This document shows positions 1-6,969 of a stretch of DNA of 13,327 bases, piece after piece (position 1 is the stretch's first letter; each line of letters opens with the position of its first letter). Source of the stretch: DATBGE01 sp036558125 (lineage in GTDB: Bacteria > Gemmatimonadota > Gemmatimonadetes > Gemmatimonadales > GWC2-71-9). Position numbers and translations under genes: made by a program. Under the pieces are notes generated by a model that saw nothing but the letters and a program-made list of their open reading frames with translations, searched no databases and was not told where the DNA came from. Where the stretch lies: assembly GCA_036558125.1 (NCBI GenBank), contig DATBGE010000103.1, positions 1 through 13,327 on the forward strand. Direction: 5' to 3'.

Positions 1-169
1 CAAATACGAAGTCCTTCCCGGCTGGCGGAAGCCGACCGGCGGCGCCCGTCGCCTGGCGGATCTACCTCCCGAGGCCCGTGCCTACCTCGACCGGCTGCAG
101 GATCTGGCTGGGGCGCCGATCCGCTACGTAAGTGTCGGCACGAGGCGGGACCAGATAATTGAGGTCTGA
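1..169 (+). CDS. purA: Adenylosuccinate synthetase, C-terminal end (partial)
   Basis: This is the last 55 codons of a gene entering from the left edge; the reading frame starts at base 2 and ends at TGA 167-169. Adenylosuccinate synthetase makes adenylosuccinate from IMP, aspartate and GTP in cytosolic AMP synthesis. The visible tail matches the family's C-terminus: a YEVLPGW segment, then a DLPPEARAYLDRL helix, then IRYVSVGTRRDQII, which corresponds to the conserved end with the VSVG..R turn. Only the C-terminal part is present, so catalytic residues cannot be checked. The stop codon runs directly into a heptanucleotide array. The call rests on motif recognition and is fairly secure; the truncation is only the window edge. 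Confidence 0.88.
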   Translation, partial: KYEVLPGWRKPTGGARRLADLPPEARAYLDRLQDLAGAPIRYVSVGTRRDQIIEV

Positions 170-170
170 G

Positions 171-290
171 TACCGAGTACCGAGTACCTAGTACCTAGTA
201 TTCAAACCGCGAGATCTGAGTTGGCGAAAACCTCTCATCTACCCCTCGGTACTCGGTACTCGGTACTCGGTACTAGGTACTAGGTACTGG
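171..290. repeat. Two 7-bp tandem arrays in opposite orientation (GTAC-core heptads)
   Basis: Left array at 171-200: TACCGAG twice, TACCTAG twice, then TA. Right array at 245-290: CTCGGTA four times, CTAGGTA twice, then CTGG. CTCGGTA and CTAGGTA are the exact reverse complements of TACCGAG and TACCTAG. Every unit therefore contains the palindrome GTAC plus three bases. A 44-bp non-repetitive spacer separates the arrays. The variants come in the same order on the same strand (G-type first, T-type second), so this is not a simple inverted copy; a hairpin would pair some G-type with T-type units at one mismatch each. The left array starts at the purA stop codon and the right array ends five bases before the ypdA-like ATG. 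The function is unknown. Confidence 0.93.
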
Positions 291-295
291 CCACT

Positions 296-1276
296 ATGAC
301 CGAACACACGAAACTCCTCGTGATTGGGGCGGGTCCCTGCGGCCTCGCCGTCGGTGTCGCCGCCAAGACGGCTGGGGTGTCGTGTATCCTGCTCGACCGC
401 CGGACCGTCGTCTCCACCATTGAACGCTATCCCCTCAACATGACGTTCTTCTCGACTCCGGAGCGGATCGAGATCGGCGGGGTGCCGTTCATAGCGAGTC
501 ACGAGAAGCCGACTCGCCGCGACGGCCTGCTGTACTACCGTCGCGTCGCGGAACACTTTGGTCTGGATGCCCGTCCGGGCGAAGAAGTCATGTCAGTGAC
601 CCGTGCCGGCGATCGTTTCGAGCTGGCGGTCAAGCGGCGGCATGACAGCACCCGGTATACCGCGGACAACGTGGTCTTCGCGACCGGGTATTACGACTGG
701 CCCAACCGACTCGGAATCCCGGGGGAAGACCTGCCCCATGTCGCCCACTACTTCACCGAGGGACACCGACACTGGCACCAGCGGGTCGTGGTGATTGGGG
801 GAGGGAACAGCTCCGTGGACGCCGCACTCGAGTGCTGGCGAGCGGGGGCCCATGTCACCATGATCCATTTCGGCGACCGGTTCGACGGCACGGTAAAGCC
901 CTGGGTCCTTCCGGACATCACCAACCGGCTCAAGGAGAAGAGTATCATCGGGAAGTGGCGCAGCCGCGTCGTGGCCATCACGCCCGAGGTCGTGGAGATC
1001 GTCGCGGACGATGGTTGCCGGGAAACGCTTCCGGCCGACTATGTGCTGGCCATGACCGGTTACTATGCCGACACGGTACTACTGCAGAGACTCGGCGTCC
1101 CGGTTGACGCCGGCACCGGCATTCCAGCCCATGACGAGGCGACGATGATGACGCCGGTTCCCGGGTGCTATCTCGCCGGAGTCATCGCGAGCGGGAAGGA
1201 TGCCAACCGCCTGTTCATTGAGAATGCGCGGGGGCATGGGGAGTTGATTGTGCGGGATGTCCTGCGGGGAAGATAG
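296..1276 (+). CDS. ypdA: YpdA-family FAD/NAD(P)H-dependent (bacillithiol disulfide) reductase
   Basis: This 326-aa cytosolic flavoprotein has two Rossmann motifs: GAGPCG at residues 11-16 for FAD and GGGNSS at 168-173 for NADPH. It also has the ATGYY (129-133) and MTGYY (253-257) signatures of the thioredoxin-reductase-like fold, and a final flavin-contact region (CYLAGV, then NRLFIENARGHGE). There is no CxxC redox pair, which fits YpdA rather than thioredoxin reductase. Cys15 inside GAGPCG corresponds to the conserved cysteine in the GGGPCG motif of Staphylococcus YpdA. Family members are proposed to reduce oxidised bacillithiol (BSSB) with NADPH. The length is typical. The start is the ATG at 296; there is no clear Shine-Dalgarno sequence because the heptad array occupies that place. 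The gene is monocistronic and convergent with the pilin cluster. Use of bacillithiol by this organism is inferred. Confidence 0.88.
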   Translation: MTEHTKLLVIGAGPCGLAVGVAAKTAGVSCILLDRRTVVSTIERYPLNMTFFSTPERIEIGGVPFIASHEKPTRRDGLLYYRRVAEHFGLDARPGEEVMSVTRAGDRFELAVKRRHDSTRYTADNVVFATGYYDWPNRLGIPGEDLPHVAHYFTEGHRHWHQRVVVIGGGNSSVDAALECWRAGAHVTMIHFGDRFDGTVKPWVLPDITNRLKEKSIIGKWRSRVVAITPEVVEIVADDGCRETLPADYVLAMTGYYADTVLLQRLGVPVDAGTGIPAHDEATMMTPVPGCYLAGVIASGKDANRLFIENARGHGELIVRDVLRGR

Positions 1277-1386
1277 CTGGAAGCTGTTAGCTGTTAGCTG
1301 TTAGCAGAACAGCGGAATAACAAGAAGCCCTCCGCGAACACTGTCGGAGGGCTACTCGTTGCTAACAGCTAACAGCTAACAGCTGA
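1275..1386. repeat. Perfect 24-bp inverted repeat built of 7-bp units
   Basis: The left arm at 1282-1305 is (AGCTGTT)3 followed by AGC; an imperfect unit, AGCTGGA, lies just before it at 1275-1281. The right arm at 1361-1384 is GCT followed by (AACAGCT)3. The arms are exact reverse complements over 24 bases and enclose 55 bases that contain a terminator hairpin. The ypdA-like stop TAG (1274-1276) forms the beginning of the first degenerate unit. Each unit holds the palindrome AGCT. Because 7 is not a multiple of 3, the TAG recurring every 7 bases supplies stop codons in all three frames, on the + strand for ypdA and on the - strand behind the convergent pilin gene. Confidence 0.95.
1326..1353 (-). 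terminator. Rho-independent terminator in convergent spacer (possibly bidirectional)
   Basis: There is a perfect 9-bp stem, AGCCCTCCG (1326-1334) with CGGAGGGCT (1345-1353), and a 10-nt loop. On the - strand the stem is followed by TTCTTGTTATT, a T-rich tract suited to ending the pilin transcript. On the + strand the following bases are less T-rich, so termination of the ypdA-like transcript from this hairpin is less certain. The hairpin sits in the middle of the heptad inverted repeat, which could extend it into a longer cruciform-like RNA. Confidence 0.8.
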
Positions 1387-1395
1387 TGTCCCCAC

Positions 1396-3294
1396 CTACT
1401 GATTCGCCGCAAACCAGTTCGCCACGTTGAACCCGACCGGATCCATCTCGTAATACCGGTTCTTGCTGTATCGCCCGGTGGTCGGGTAATACGGCGGCGG
1501 GCTCCGTACGCCGCAGTCGTCGTAGGTGTCCTGCTCTGCCCAGCCGCTGTTCCCGGTGAAGGTGCCGGACACCCCCTGCTGAATGGTTCCGCCGTGAATC
1601 GACTTGCAGCCCCGGCTCTTGCCGCCGCAGTTCTCAGGGGCAACGGCTCCCGGATCGCCGCCGATGCTCTCACCCTGGAAGTTGCCCAGCGTGAGCATGA
1701 AGGATTCGAAGGTCTCATTCGGTGAATCATCGAAGGCGACGGTCCAGTTTCCGTTCACGTTGAACGGGGTATTGACGTTGTTGTCCTCGATGACGGCGTC
1801 GTTGGTGGTCAATATGCCGAGGATGTCGGCGCAGGTCGTCCCCGGGGGCGTCACGTAGGTAATATCGTCGGCCAGCATGACGTCGTTGGTGGCAACCACC
1901 GTCACTCTTCCGCGCAGCTGCCCGCTGATCCCCACTCCGCCCGTTACGTAGATCACGCCCTTGAAGTTGGGATTGATGGCCCGGCTCAGGGGCCAGAAGG
2001 TGAGGGCAACACCAGGCGCGTTGGCCGCACTCGCCAGGCCCTGGGCCTGCAGCGCCGCCACCAGGGGGGCGTAGGGTGCTCCGGCCCAACCGGCCCAGGG
2101 GGACCAGTCGCCATAGGTATCGCCGGTCGTGAACTGGTTGCTGAAATAGAGCCGGCGATCACCGCCCAGGAAACAGCGGCGCTGAGCGCTGGCGAGCGCC
2201 TTACGCGAGGAATCGCGCCCCGCGGCTCCAGTGCCGAAGATGGTGATCAGCGTGTCCGCGCGGAACCAGGCGGGGCCGAGGCCGGTCCGGTTGATCTGGC
2301 CGCCGCAATTGGGCGAGGCGATTCCTGGATCGTTTGTCGTGGTGACACCGGCGACGCCGCCGACGCTTGCCCACTGCCTCGCGGTCACGTAGTTCCGGCG
2401 GTCTTGCTGCAGTGAGGCACTTCCACCCGTCTTGGCGCGAAACACCCGGAAAAATCCTTCGTTGGCCCCGGTAAGCAGCCCGTCGCCATTCAGATCGACC
2501 GCGACAAACTCGATGCGGGTATCCACGTCGGGGACAATCGCGCTCCCGGCGATGTTGGTCTGTCCCGTGATCGCGAAGGTCTGCAGGTTGTTCAGGGTCT
2601 GCGTGGTCGGGAAGGGAATCGCCGACACGCCGGTGGTGACGCCCGCGTTCCAATTCCCGGTCGCCTGATTGGTGATGGCGCTGACCGTGGTCACCGGGCC
2701 ATTGAACGTGGCGCCCGGAGATCCGGACTGCAGCGCCATGCCCTGGTTGGAGTGCACCGGACCATTCACGACTTCGGTATTACCCCACGCGCAGCAGCTC
2801 CAGGTATTGAAGAACCGGGCGAAGCGGCTGAAGGGATCCTGCTTGAGCTGCACCCGGCGCACCACGACGGCACCCCGGTTGTTGCGGATCACCGAAATCA
2901 CGCTCGCGAAATTCCCGAATTGTCCCGTCGTATCACCGTTCTCGCCGGCGTAGAGCGAGCGGGTAAACCCGGGGATCACCGCGCCGTTGGCATCCCGGAC
3001 CTGGACGTTGTTTTCCAGGGTGACGAAGCCCGCCCCCAACGGCACGATGCCGGGCGTGCCGTTCAGGGTATCGCGACCCTTCTCAAGCCCGGCATCCGCC
3101 GCCATCTCCATCATGGCTTCGTTGGCCTGGAACTTTGCGATGAGGTTGGCATTGCCCATCATCAGGATGATCCCGACCGCCATGCCGGCCACCATCAGGG
3201 CCAGCAGCACCGTCAGGATGAGGGCGATGCCGCGTTCGTCTCGCAATCGATCGGGGTACATGCAGGGCTCCGGTCGGGGACGGTCGAAGGTCAT
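1396..3294 (-). CDS. Large PilX-like pilus protein (block B)
   Basis: This 632-aa protein has a type-III-like signal and an N-terminal helix (RG, then IALILTVLLALMVAGM from residue 23) like PilX and GspK. It has no Glu at mature position 5, which is usual for K/PilX-type tip subunits. The rest is a large, probably exported domain. It has a GPVHSN motif at 178-183, an EF-hand-like DLNGDG at 267-272, and a G.IYV.GGV.ISG..RGRVTVVA segment from about residue 444. It ends with SPPPYYPTTG near 600 and several Cys (CC at 167-168, CGGKSRGC, DDCG). This pattern resembles PilX_N/DUF4900-like proteins of bacterial pilus clusters; the family name is from memory. It is far longer than Pseudomonas PilX (about 200 aa). 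The start ATG overlaps the upstream stop by four bases (ATGA), so translation is probably coupled; Met12 is an alternative start. It is the last gene of its block and lies before the terminator. Confidence 0.75.
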   Translation of the reverse strand: MTFDRPRPEPCMYPDRLRDERGIALILTVLLALMVAGMAVGIILMMGNANLIAKFQANEAMMEMAADAGLEKGRDTLNGTPGIVPLGAGFVTLENNVQVRDANGAVIPGFTRSLYAGENGDTTGQFGNFASVISVIRNNRGAVVVRRVQLKQDPFSRFARFFNTWSCCAWGNTEVVNGPVHSNQGMALQSGSPGATFNGPVTTVSAITNQATGNWNAGVTTGVSAIPFPTTQTLNNLQTFAITGQTNIAGSAIVPDVDTRIEFVAVDLNGDGLLTGANEGFFRVFRAKTGGSASLQQDRRNYVTARQWASVGGVAGVTTTNDPGIASPNCGGQINRTGLGPAWFRADTLITIFGTGAAGRDSSRKALASAQRRCFLGGDRRLYFSNQFTTGDTYGDWSPWAGWAGAPYAPLVAALQAQGLASAANAPGVALTFWPLSRAINPNFKGVIYVTGGVGISGQLRGRVTVVATNDVMLADDITYVTPPGTTCADILGILTTNDAVIEDNNVNTPFNVNGNWTVAFDDSPNETFESFMLTLGNFQGESIGGDPGAVAPENCGGKSRGCKSIHGGTIQQGVSGTFTGNSGWAEQDTYDDCGVRSPPPYYPTTGRYSKNRYYEMDPVGFNVANWFAANQ

Positions 3295-4445
3295 GGCAGG
3301 ACGGTCGCCGGCGTCAGCGCGAACGGCGACTCGGCAGGTGAGCAGTCCTGTGCGGCGACGGCAAAGATGTAGCTTCCGGCAGCGGTGAGCCCGCCGTGCG
3401 GAATTCTGTTATAGGGAGAGAAGCCGGCGCTCTGGGTGAAGAACGGGGTCCAGACGACCGGCCCGCCGCTGAGCCGGTAGTACACATTGTACTGGCTGAT
3501 GTCGCGCTCACCGCTCAGCTCGTCGGTCGAGGCGGGCCAGGTCAAATTCACGGCACCGGCCCCGGCGCCGATCGTATCCGCCACCAACGAAGCCGGCTGC
3601 AACGGTACATCGCCGCAGGTGGCGAGTGGCGCCAGTCCGTTGTTCGGAATCTGGATCATCGTGGAGACCCGCCGGCTGGTCGAATCGGCGGTGAGGTCAC
3701 CGTTGGTCACCACGAGATTAATCCGCACCGCGCGTATACTGTCAGCCCGGGAAGTGGCGCCTCCGATTGCCGGGTGGCGGATCGGGATCTTGGCCGCCGC
3801 GAGCTGGAGATTGGTGGTGACTCCGTTGACTCCCGTGCTGTCCCACCAGTACTCGAAGAAGGGGCGGCCGGGATAGGCGCGGATGCCCCGGGCCACCAAC
3901 TCGGCCCGCATGTTGTTCACCTTTTCCAGAAGCACGAAATCGTTCGGATCCGCCGTCTGGCTGTCCGGCCGGAAATAGAATGAGATGGTCTCTGCCCGGC
4001 TCGGCGTCCCGCCACCCCAGAAGTAGTTGGCGGGCGGGTAGTTGATGGTCGGCGACACATTGGGAATCGTGATCGGCGACCCCGTGGTCATCGACAGATT
4101 TGCTCCCGCGGGCAGGCTGGGGTTGATGTACACCGCGACCCCATCGGGAATGTCCGTTGCGTAGTCGGCGTTGAACATGATGACATCGTTGCCGCCGTAG
4201 ACCAGCATGGGCTGGTTGGTCCCGACACCGGCGCCCAGGGTCCGGACCACCCGATCCACCGTGGTGGTCGCGTAACGCAGGTTCTGGGTCAGCTCCATGC
4301 GGGTCCCGCCCCGCGCGAAGTTCTTGCTCTGGGAACGCATCACGGAGACCGCGGCCCCCATCACGAAACTGAGGACGACGATGGCGATCAGCATCTCGAT
4401 CAAAGAGAAGCCGCTGCGGCCCTGCCGGCTGGTCTGATTCGTCAT
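3291..4445 (-). CDS. PilW-like minor pilin with C-terminal fibronectin type III domain (block B)
   Basis: This 384-aa protein begins with a 12-residue leader ending in Gly, then FSLIEMLIAIVVLSFVMGAA: a prepilin peptidase site with Phe+1 and Glu+5 and a hydrophobic helix. The following stretch, LTQNLRYATTTVDRVVRTLGAGVG, is typical of PilW/GspJ proteins. Residues about 277-384 form a separate module (VNLTWPAS, then ISQYNVYYR, then SYIFAVAAQDCS) with the strand pattern of a fibronectin type III domain. PilW usually ends without such a domain, so this looks like a fusion exposing an adhesive or spacer module. The gene overlaps its neighbours on both sides by four bases (ATGA). It probably belongs to the H-I-J-K minor pilin set that initiates or caps a type IV pilus. 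The pilin part is sure; the FnIII assignment is by eye. Confidence 0.82.
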   Translation of the reverse strand: MTNQTSRQGRSGFSLIEMLIAIVVLSFVMGAAVSVMRSQSKNFARGGTRMELTQNLRYATTTVDRVVRTLGAGVGTNQPMLVYGGNDVIMFNADYATDIPDGVAVYINPSLPAGANLSMTTGSPITIPNVSPTINYPPANYFWGGGTPSRAETISFYFRPDSQTADPNDFVLLEKVNNMRAELVARGIRAYPGRPFFEYWWDSTGVNGVTTNLQLAAAKIPIRHPAIGGATSRADSIRAVRINLVVTNGDLTADSTSRRVSTMIQIPNNGLAPLATCGDVPLQPASLVADTIGAGAGAVNLTWPASTDELSGERDISQYNVYYRLSGGPVVWTPFFTQSAGFSPYNRIPHGGLTAAGSYIFAVAAQDCSPAESPFALTPATVLP

Positions 4446-4831
4446 GGCGCGGCTACCACGGCAGTAAGGTTCACGGGCGTGCCCAGAGTCGGCTCGGTCA
4501 CCGTCACGGTGACGGTGGTGTAGTCACGCCGGGGATTGTTGCCGGTGGTGCGAACGACCCTGGTTGTGCGAGTCATCCGCGGATAGCTGGGAAAACCGGT
4601 CACTACGTTGCCGTTGAAACTGGCGACCAGCGTGGGGTAGGCGCTCGGATTGGCGTTCCCCCGGATCAGCTCCATCTGCTCGGTGGCGACGTTGACCGCG
4701 ATGGTCCGGATGGTCGAGGTCCCTACCGCGTGGGAGAAGCTGGCCACGAACCGGCCGAGACTGAGGGAAACGATCGTCAGGATGATCAGCGCGATCATCA
4801 CTTCGACCAGCGTGAAGCCGCGTCGGTTCAT
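4442..4831 (-). CDS. PilV/GspI-like minor pilin (block B)
   Basis: This 129-aa prepilin has a very short leader (MNRRG) followed by FTLVEVMIALIILTIVSLSL, with Phe+1 and Glu+5 intact. Its mature part starts with a helix (VNVATEQMELIRGN) and ends in a beta-rich VTVTVTEPTLGTPVNLTAVV segment, as in I-type minor pilins. It lies third from the end of block B, between the FimT-like and PilW-like genes, the usual place for PilV in a fimT-pilV-pilW-pilX operon. Its ATG shares one base with the upstream stop (TGATG) and its own stop overlaps the next start by four bases, which indicates tight translational coupling. The exact partner specificity (pilus versus type II secretion) cannot be read from the sequence. 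Confidence 0.83.
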   Translation of the reverse strand: MNRRGFTLVEVMIALIILTIVSLSLGRFVASFSHAVGTSTIRTIAVNVATEQMELIRGNANPSAYPTLVASFNGNVVTGFPSYPRMTRTTRVVRTTGNNPRRDYTTVTVTVTEPTLGTPVNLTAVVAAP

Positions 4832-5445
4832 CAGTTCCCCCTGGTCCAGGCGCCGGTGGCGTAGGTATACCAGATCACCCGTCCGCTGGAGCGGACGATC
4901 TCTCCGGCTCTCGCCGCGTTGGTTCGTCCCGCCGCGAGTCCCTTGATGGTATTGAGGTAGAAGCCCCCATTCTCACTCGCCGAGCCATCGCGGCGAAAGA
5001 CGACGCAGGGGAGACCGCCCTGGGTCCCGGTGAAGTTGAAGGTGCCGTTCCCGGTGGTCCCGTCGCTGTAGGTGAGCGGGTTGGCGGTTCCCCGTCCGAA
5101 GGTGACCCCTTCCTCCAGATTGGTGTAGGTCACCCGTTCTCCCGGGTCGATCACGCCGTCGTTGTCGACGTCCTCGTGGACCCGGAGGCGCCGCTGGGTC
5201 GAGTCGAAGGAGACTCGCACGTCGGACTGGAGGGACACCGCGAGCCGTTGGGCATAGGTCAGCCCGGCGGTGATACCGCGAACCGCCGACCCCACCTTGT
5301 ACCCGTCGAGATTCAGCCGGGGGATAGCCAGGGCGGCGATGATGGCCATGATCACCAGGGCGGTCAGAATTTCGATCAGGGTGAACCCATTCCGCCGGCG
5401 CAATGCCGGTGGCGGCGACACAGGGTCGCAAAGTGCCGAAGCCAT
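4831..5445 (-). CDS. GspH/FimT-family pseudopilin (block B)
   Basis: This 204-aa prepilin has a 20-residue leader ending RRRNG, then FTLIEILTALVIMAIIAALAIPRL with Phe+1 and Glu+5. A helix, ITAGLTYAQRLAVSLQSDVRV, and a strand follow, as in GspH/FimT. Residues 92-103 (DVDNDGVIDPGE) fit the 12-residue EF-hand calcium loop, a position where FimT proteins often carry D.N.DG..D..E. The end, SGRVIWYTYATGAW, also matches the family. The start ATG at 5445 is chosen because GGAG at 5456-5459 lies ten bases upstream. It is the first gene of block B, separated by 193 bp from the previous pilin gene, so a promoter probably lies there. It is a paralogue of the gene at 6966-7523: both have the FGRG motif and the ..W ending. 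Confidence 0.86.
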   Translation of the reverse strand: MASALCDPVSPPPALRRRNGFTLIEILTALVIMAIIAALAIPRLNLDGYKVGSAVRGITAGLTYAQRLAVSLQSDVRVSFDSTQRRLRVHEDVDNDGVIDPGERVTYTNLEEGVTFGRGTANPLTYSDGTTGNGTFNFTGTQGGLPCVVFRRDGSASENGGFYLNTIKGLAAGRTNAARAGEIVRSSGRVIWYTYATGAWTRGN

Positions 5446-5455
5446 TACAGGTTTT

Positions 5456-5459
5456 CTCC
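5456..5459 (-). promoter_or_regulatory. Ribosome binding site GGAG of the block B first gene
   Basis: GGAG on the - strand lies ten bases before the ATG at 5445. It supports that start and shows that translation of block B begins independently of block A. Confidence 0.6.
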
Positions 5460-5515
5460 GGGCAGCGATGATAGGTGAGCTGATACAATGGCCGCCCGTA
5501 CCCCGAAGTGCAAGA

Positions 5516-5537
5516 AGCCGACCCTGTCGAGTCGGCT
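5516..5537 (-). terminator. Terminator-like hairpin between the two pilin blocks
   Basis: A 7-bp stem, AGCCGAC (5516-5522) with GTCGGCT (5531-5537), encloses an 8-nt loop. On the - strand it is followed by TTCTTG. This would end, or attenuate, the block A transcript 102 bases after the PilW-like stop. The short T tract makes it a moderate rather than strong terminator, so read-through into block B is possible. No convincing -10/-35 pair is visible between it and the block B start; TTGCAC with TTGTAT 19 bases further is the best weak candidate. Confidence 0.6.
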
Positions 5538-5638
5538 CCCAGCCTTAAGTCCAGCAATCATTTAGGTCCATTTACTCCCGGTAGACCGCCTGCTGTTTGC
5601 CTTCGCGTAGCCGCGTTGCCGCCACGGCCCTTGGCAAA

Positions 5639-6577
5639 TCACGGACCCAGGCGGTTCCGTTCATAAATCAGGTTTCGGGGAGTGAACCACCAGTCATAGT
5701 TCCGGGTAATCAGCGCGCCACCGTTTACTCGAGGATCGGCGTTCTCCGCCCGCACCCGGGCGCGGACATGGACCGATCCGATGTCGTCGTAGTCGTTGTT
5801 GGGGTCGGCGTCGAGCCCATCCGCCTGCACCGCTTCGACACCGTTGGTAAAGACCAGTGAGACGTCCCATTGCTGCACGCCCGTCGCAATGATCTCCCCT
5901 TGCAAGGCGCCGGCGTTATTCACCCGCTCGGCCCGCAGCAGGTTGTCCTGGGCATCGCGCCAATAGGCCACCATCGACAGTTCCTGCACGAAGGTACCGG
6001 ATCGGGTCAGGAGCAGGCCGCCGCTGAGCGCGCCATTGTGATGCATCAGGGGATTCAGATTGGCGAAGGTAATCTGCGCCGTCGGCGTCGCCGGGTTCAC
6101 GGCGCTTACATAGATCAGCCGCCGCTCCGCATTCACCTGGAGCCGGGCGATGTCTCCCACGGCGAGCTGGAACCCACCGGGGTTCGCCAGGTCGAGACAG
6201 GTAGCGCCGCAGGTTCCGCCGGGGTTGAGTGGGTTAATCGGCGGCGGGGGCGGCGGGACCAGATTGTAGACCGCGGCCTCATTCGGAGTATAGGGGACCC
6301 GGAGAACGATCAGGGTGTCGTTCCAGACCCCGACGGTTCCGAAGGTGGGCTGCGATTCTACTCCAACGCCAGCCTCCTGCAGGTCTCGCTGGAGGGACAA
6401 CGCGACGTAGCGTGAGTTCCGGGTGATGCCGTCGCGGAGCCGAGTCCCGACCAGGCTGCGGCCGGTAACCAGGGCGAGCCCGGTGGCAGCCATCAGAACG
6501 ATGACCCCGATGACCACCGCAATCATGACCTCGATGAGGGTGAAGCCCTCTTCGGATCGCAGCATCCGCGGCGTCAT
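5639..6577 (-). CDS. PilW-like minor pilin (block A)
   Basis: This 312-aa prepilin has an 11-residue leader ending EEG, then FTLIEVMIAVVIGVIVLMAA with Phe+1 and Glu+5. The following SRYVALSLQRDLQEAGVGV is the PilW/GspJ signature. A run of six prolines (108-113) and a CGATC pair (Cys123, Cys127) lie in a loop. Near the C-terminus there is a DADPNNDYDD acidic stretch followed by VRVRARVRA-like strands, the usual final sheet of PilW. It ends without the FnIII module seen in its block B counterpart. Its ATG overlaps the upstream stop by four bases. It is the last gene of block A and is followed by a terminator-like hairpin. Met5 is a possible alternative start. Confidence 0.85.
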   Translation of the reverse strand: MTPRMLRSEEGFTLIEVMIAVVIGVIVLMAATGLALVTGRSLVGTRLRDGITRNSRYVALSLQRDLQEAGVGVESQPTFGTVGVWNDTLIVLRVPYTPNEAAVYNLVPPPPPPINPLNPGGTCGATCLDLANPGGFQLAVGDIARLQVNAERRLIYVSAVNPATPTAQITFANLNPLMHHNGALSGGLLLTRSGTFVQELSMVAYWRDAQDNLLRAERVNNAGALQGEIIATGVQQWDVSLVFTNGVEAVQADGLDADPNNDYDDIGSVHVRARVRAENADPRVNGGALITRNYDWWFTPRNLIYERNRLGP

Positions 6578-6969
6578 GGGATGCCTCGATAGATCAGGGT
6601 AATAACCTGGACCGGCTGGCTCTGGCGCGGGAAGGTGACCGTTACCGTGACCCGGGCCAGGTTGGTGGCGTCGAGGGTCACGTCCATGGAACGGCGGTAG
6701 GTGCCGTTCGCCGCGACGATACCGAGCTCGTCTACCGCCACCGGGGCCTCGGTCGCGAGGGTCCAGGGATCGCGGCCACGGACCTGCTCGACATAGCCCC
6801 GCGCGATGGAGAGCGCGGTGTTGGCGTTGGCCAGACGGTTCTGGGTCGTCATCAGCATCGCCTGCGAGCGGGCCAGGGCGACCAGCCCCACGCTCAGCAT
6901 GACGATCGCGATGAGAACCGAGATCAGGGTAAAGCCGCCCTCATTTTTCCCAGGCTTGGTCGGCGTCAT
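6574..6969 (-). CDS. PilV-like minor pilin lacking Glu5 (block A)
   Basis: This 131-aa prepilin has a 12-residue leader ending GG, then FTLISVLIAIVMLSVGLVALARSQA. The helix is typical of PilV, but mature position 5 is Ser (residue 17, codon TCG at 6919-6921 on the - strand) instead of the nearly invariant Glu. Glu5 is linked to Phe1 methylation and to register with the neighbouring subunit; its absence is normal only in K-type tip subunits. The rest is PilV-like: a helix with YVEQVRGRDPW and a beta end, LARVTVTVTFP. Four-base ATGA overlaps join it to both neighbours. A PilV role is likely from sequence and gene order; the effect of Ser5 is inferred. Confidence 0.84.
   Translation of the reverse strand: MTPTKPGKNEGGFTLISVLIAIVMLSVGLVALARSQAMLMTTQNRLANANTALSIARGYVEQVRGRDPWTLATEAPVAVDELGIVAANGTYRRSMDVTLDATNLARVTVTVTFPRQSQPVQVITLIYRGIP

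Noticed and set aside
171..290. CRISPR array
   Set aside because: The units are 7 bp with no spacers between them and no cas genes are present.
1275..1386. Miniature transposable element with 24-bp terminal repeats
   Set aside because: There is no target-site duplication and the arms are themselves tandem 7-mers, so a repeat-array origin is simpler. A genome-wide search could reopen this.
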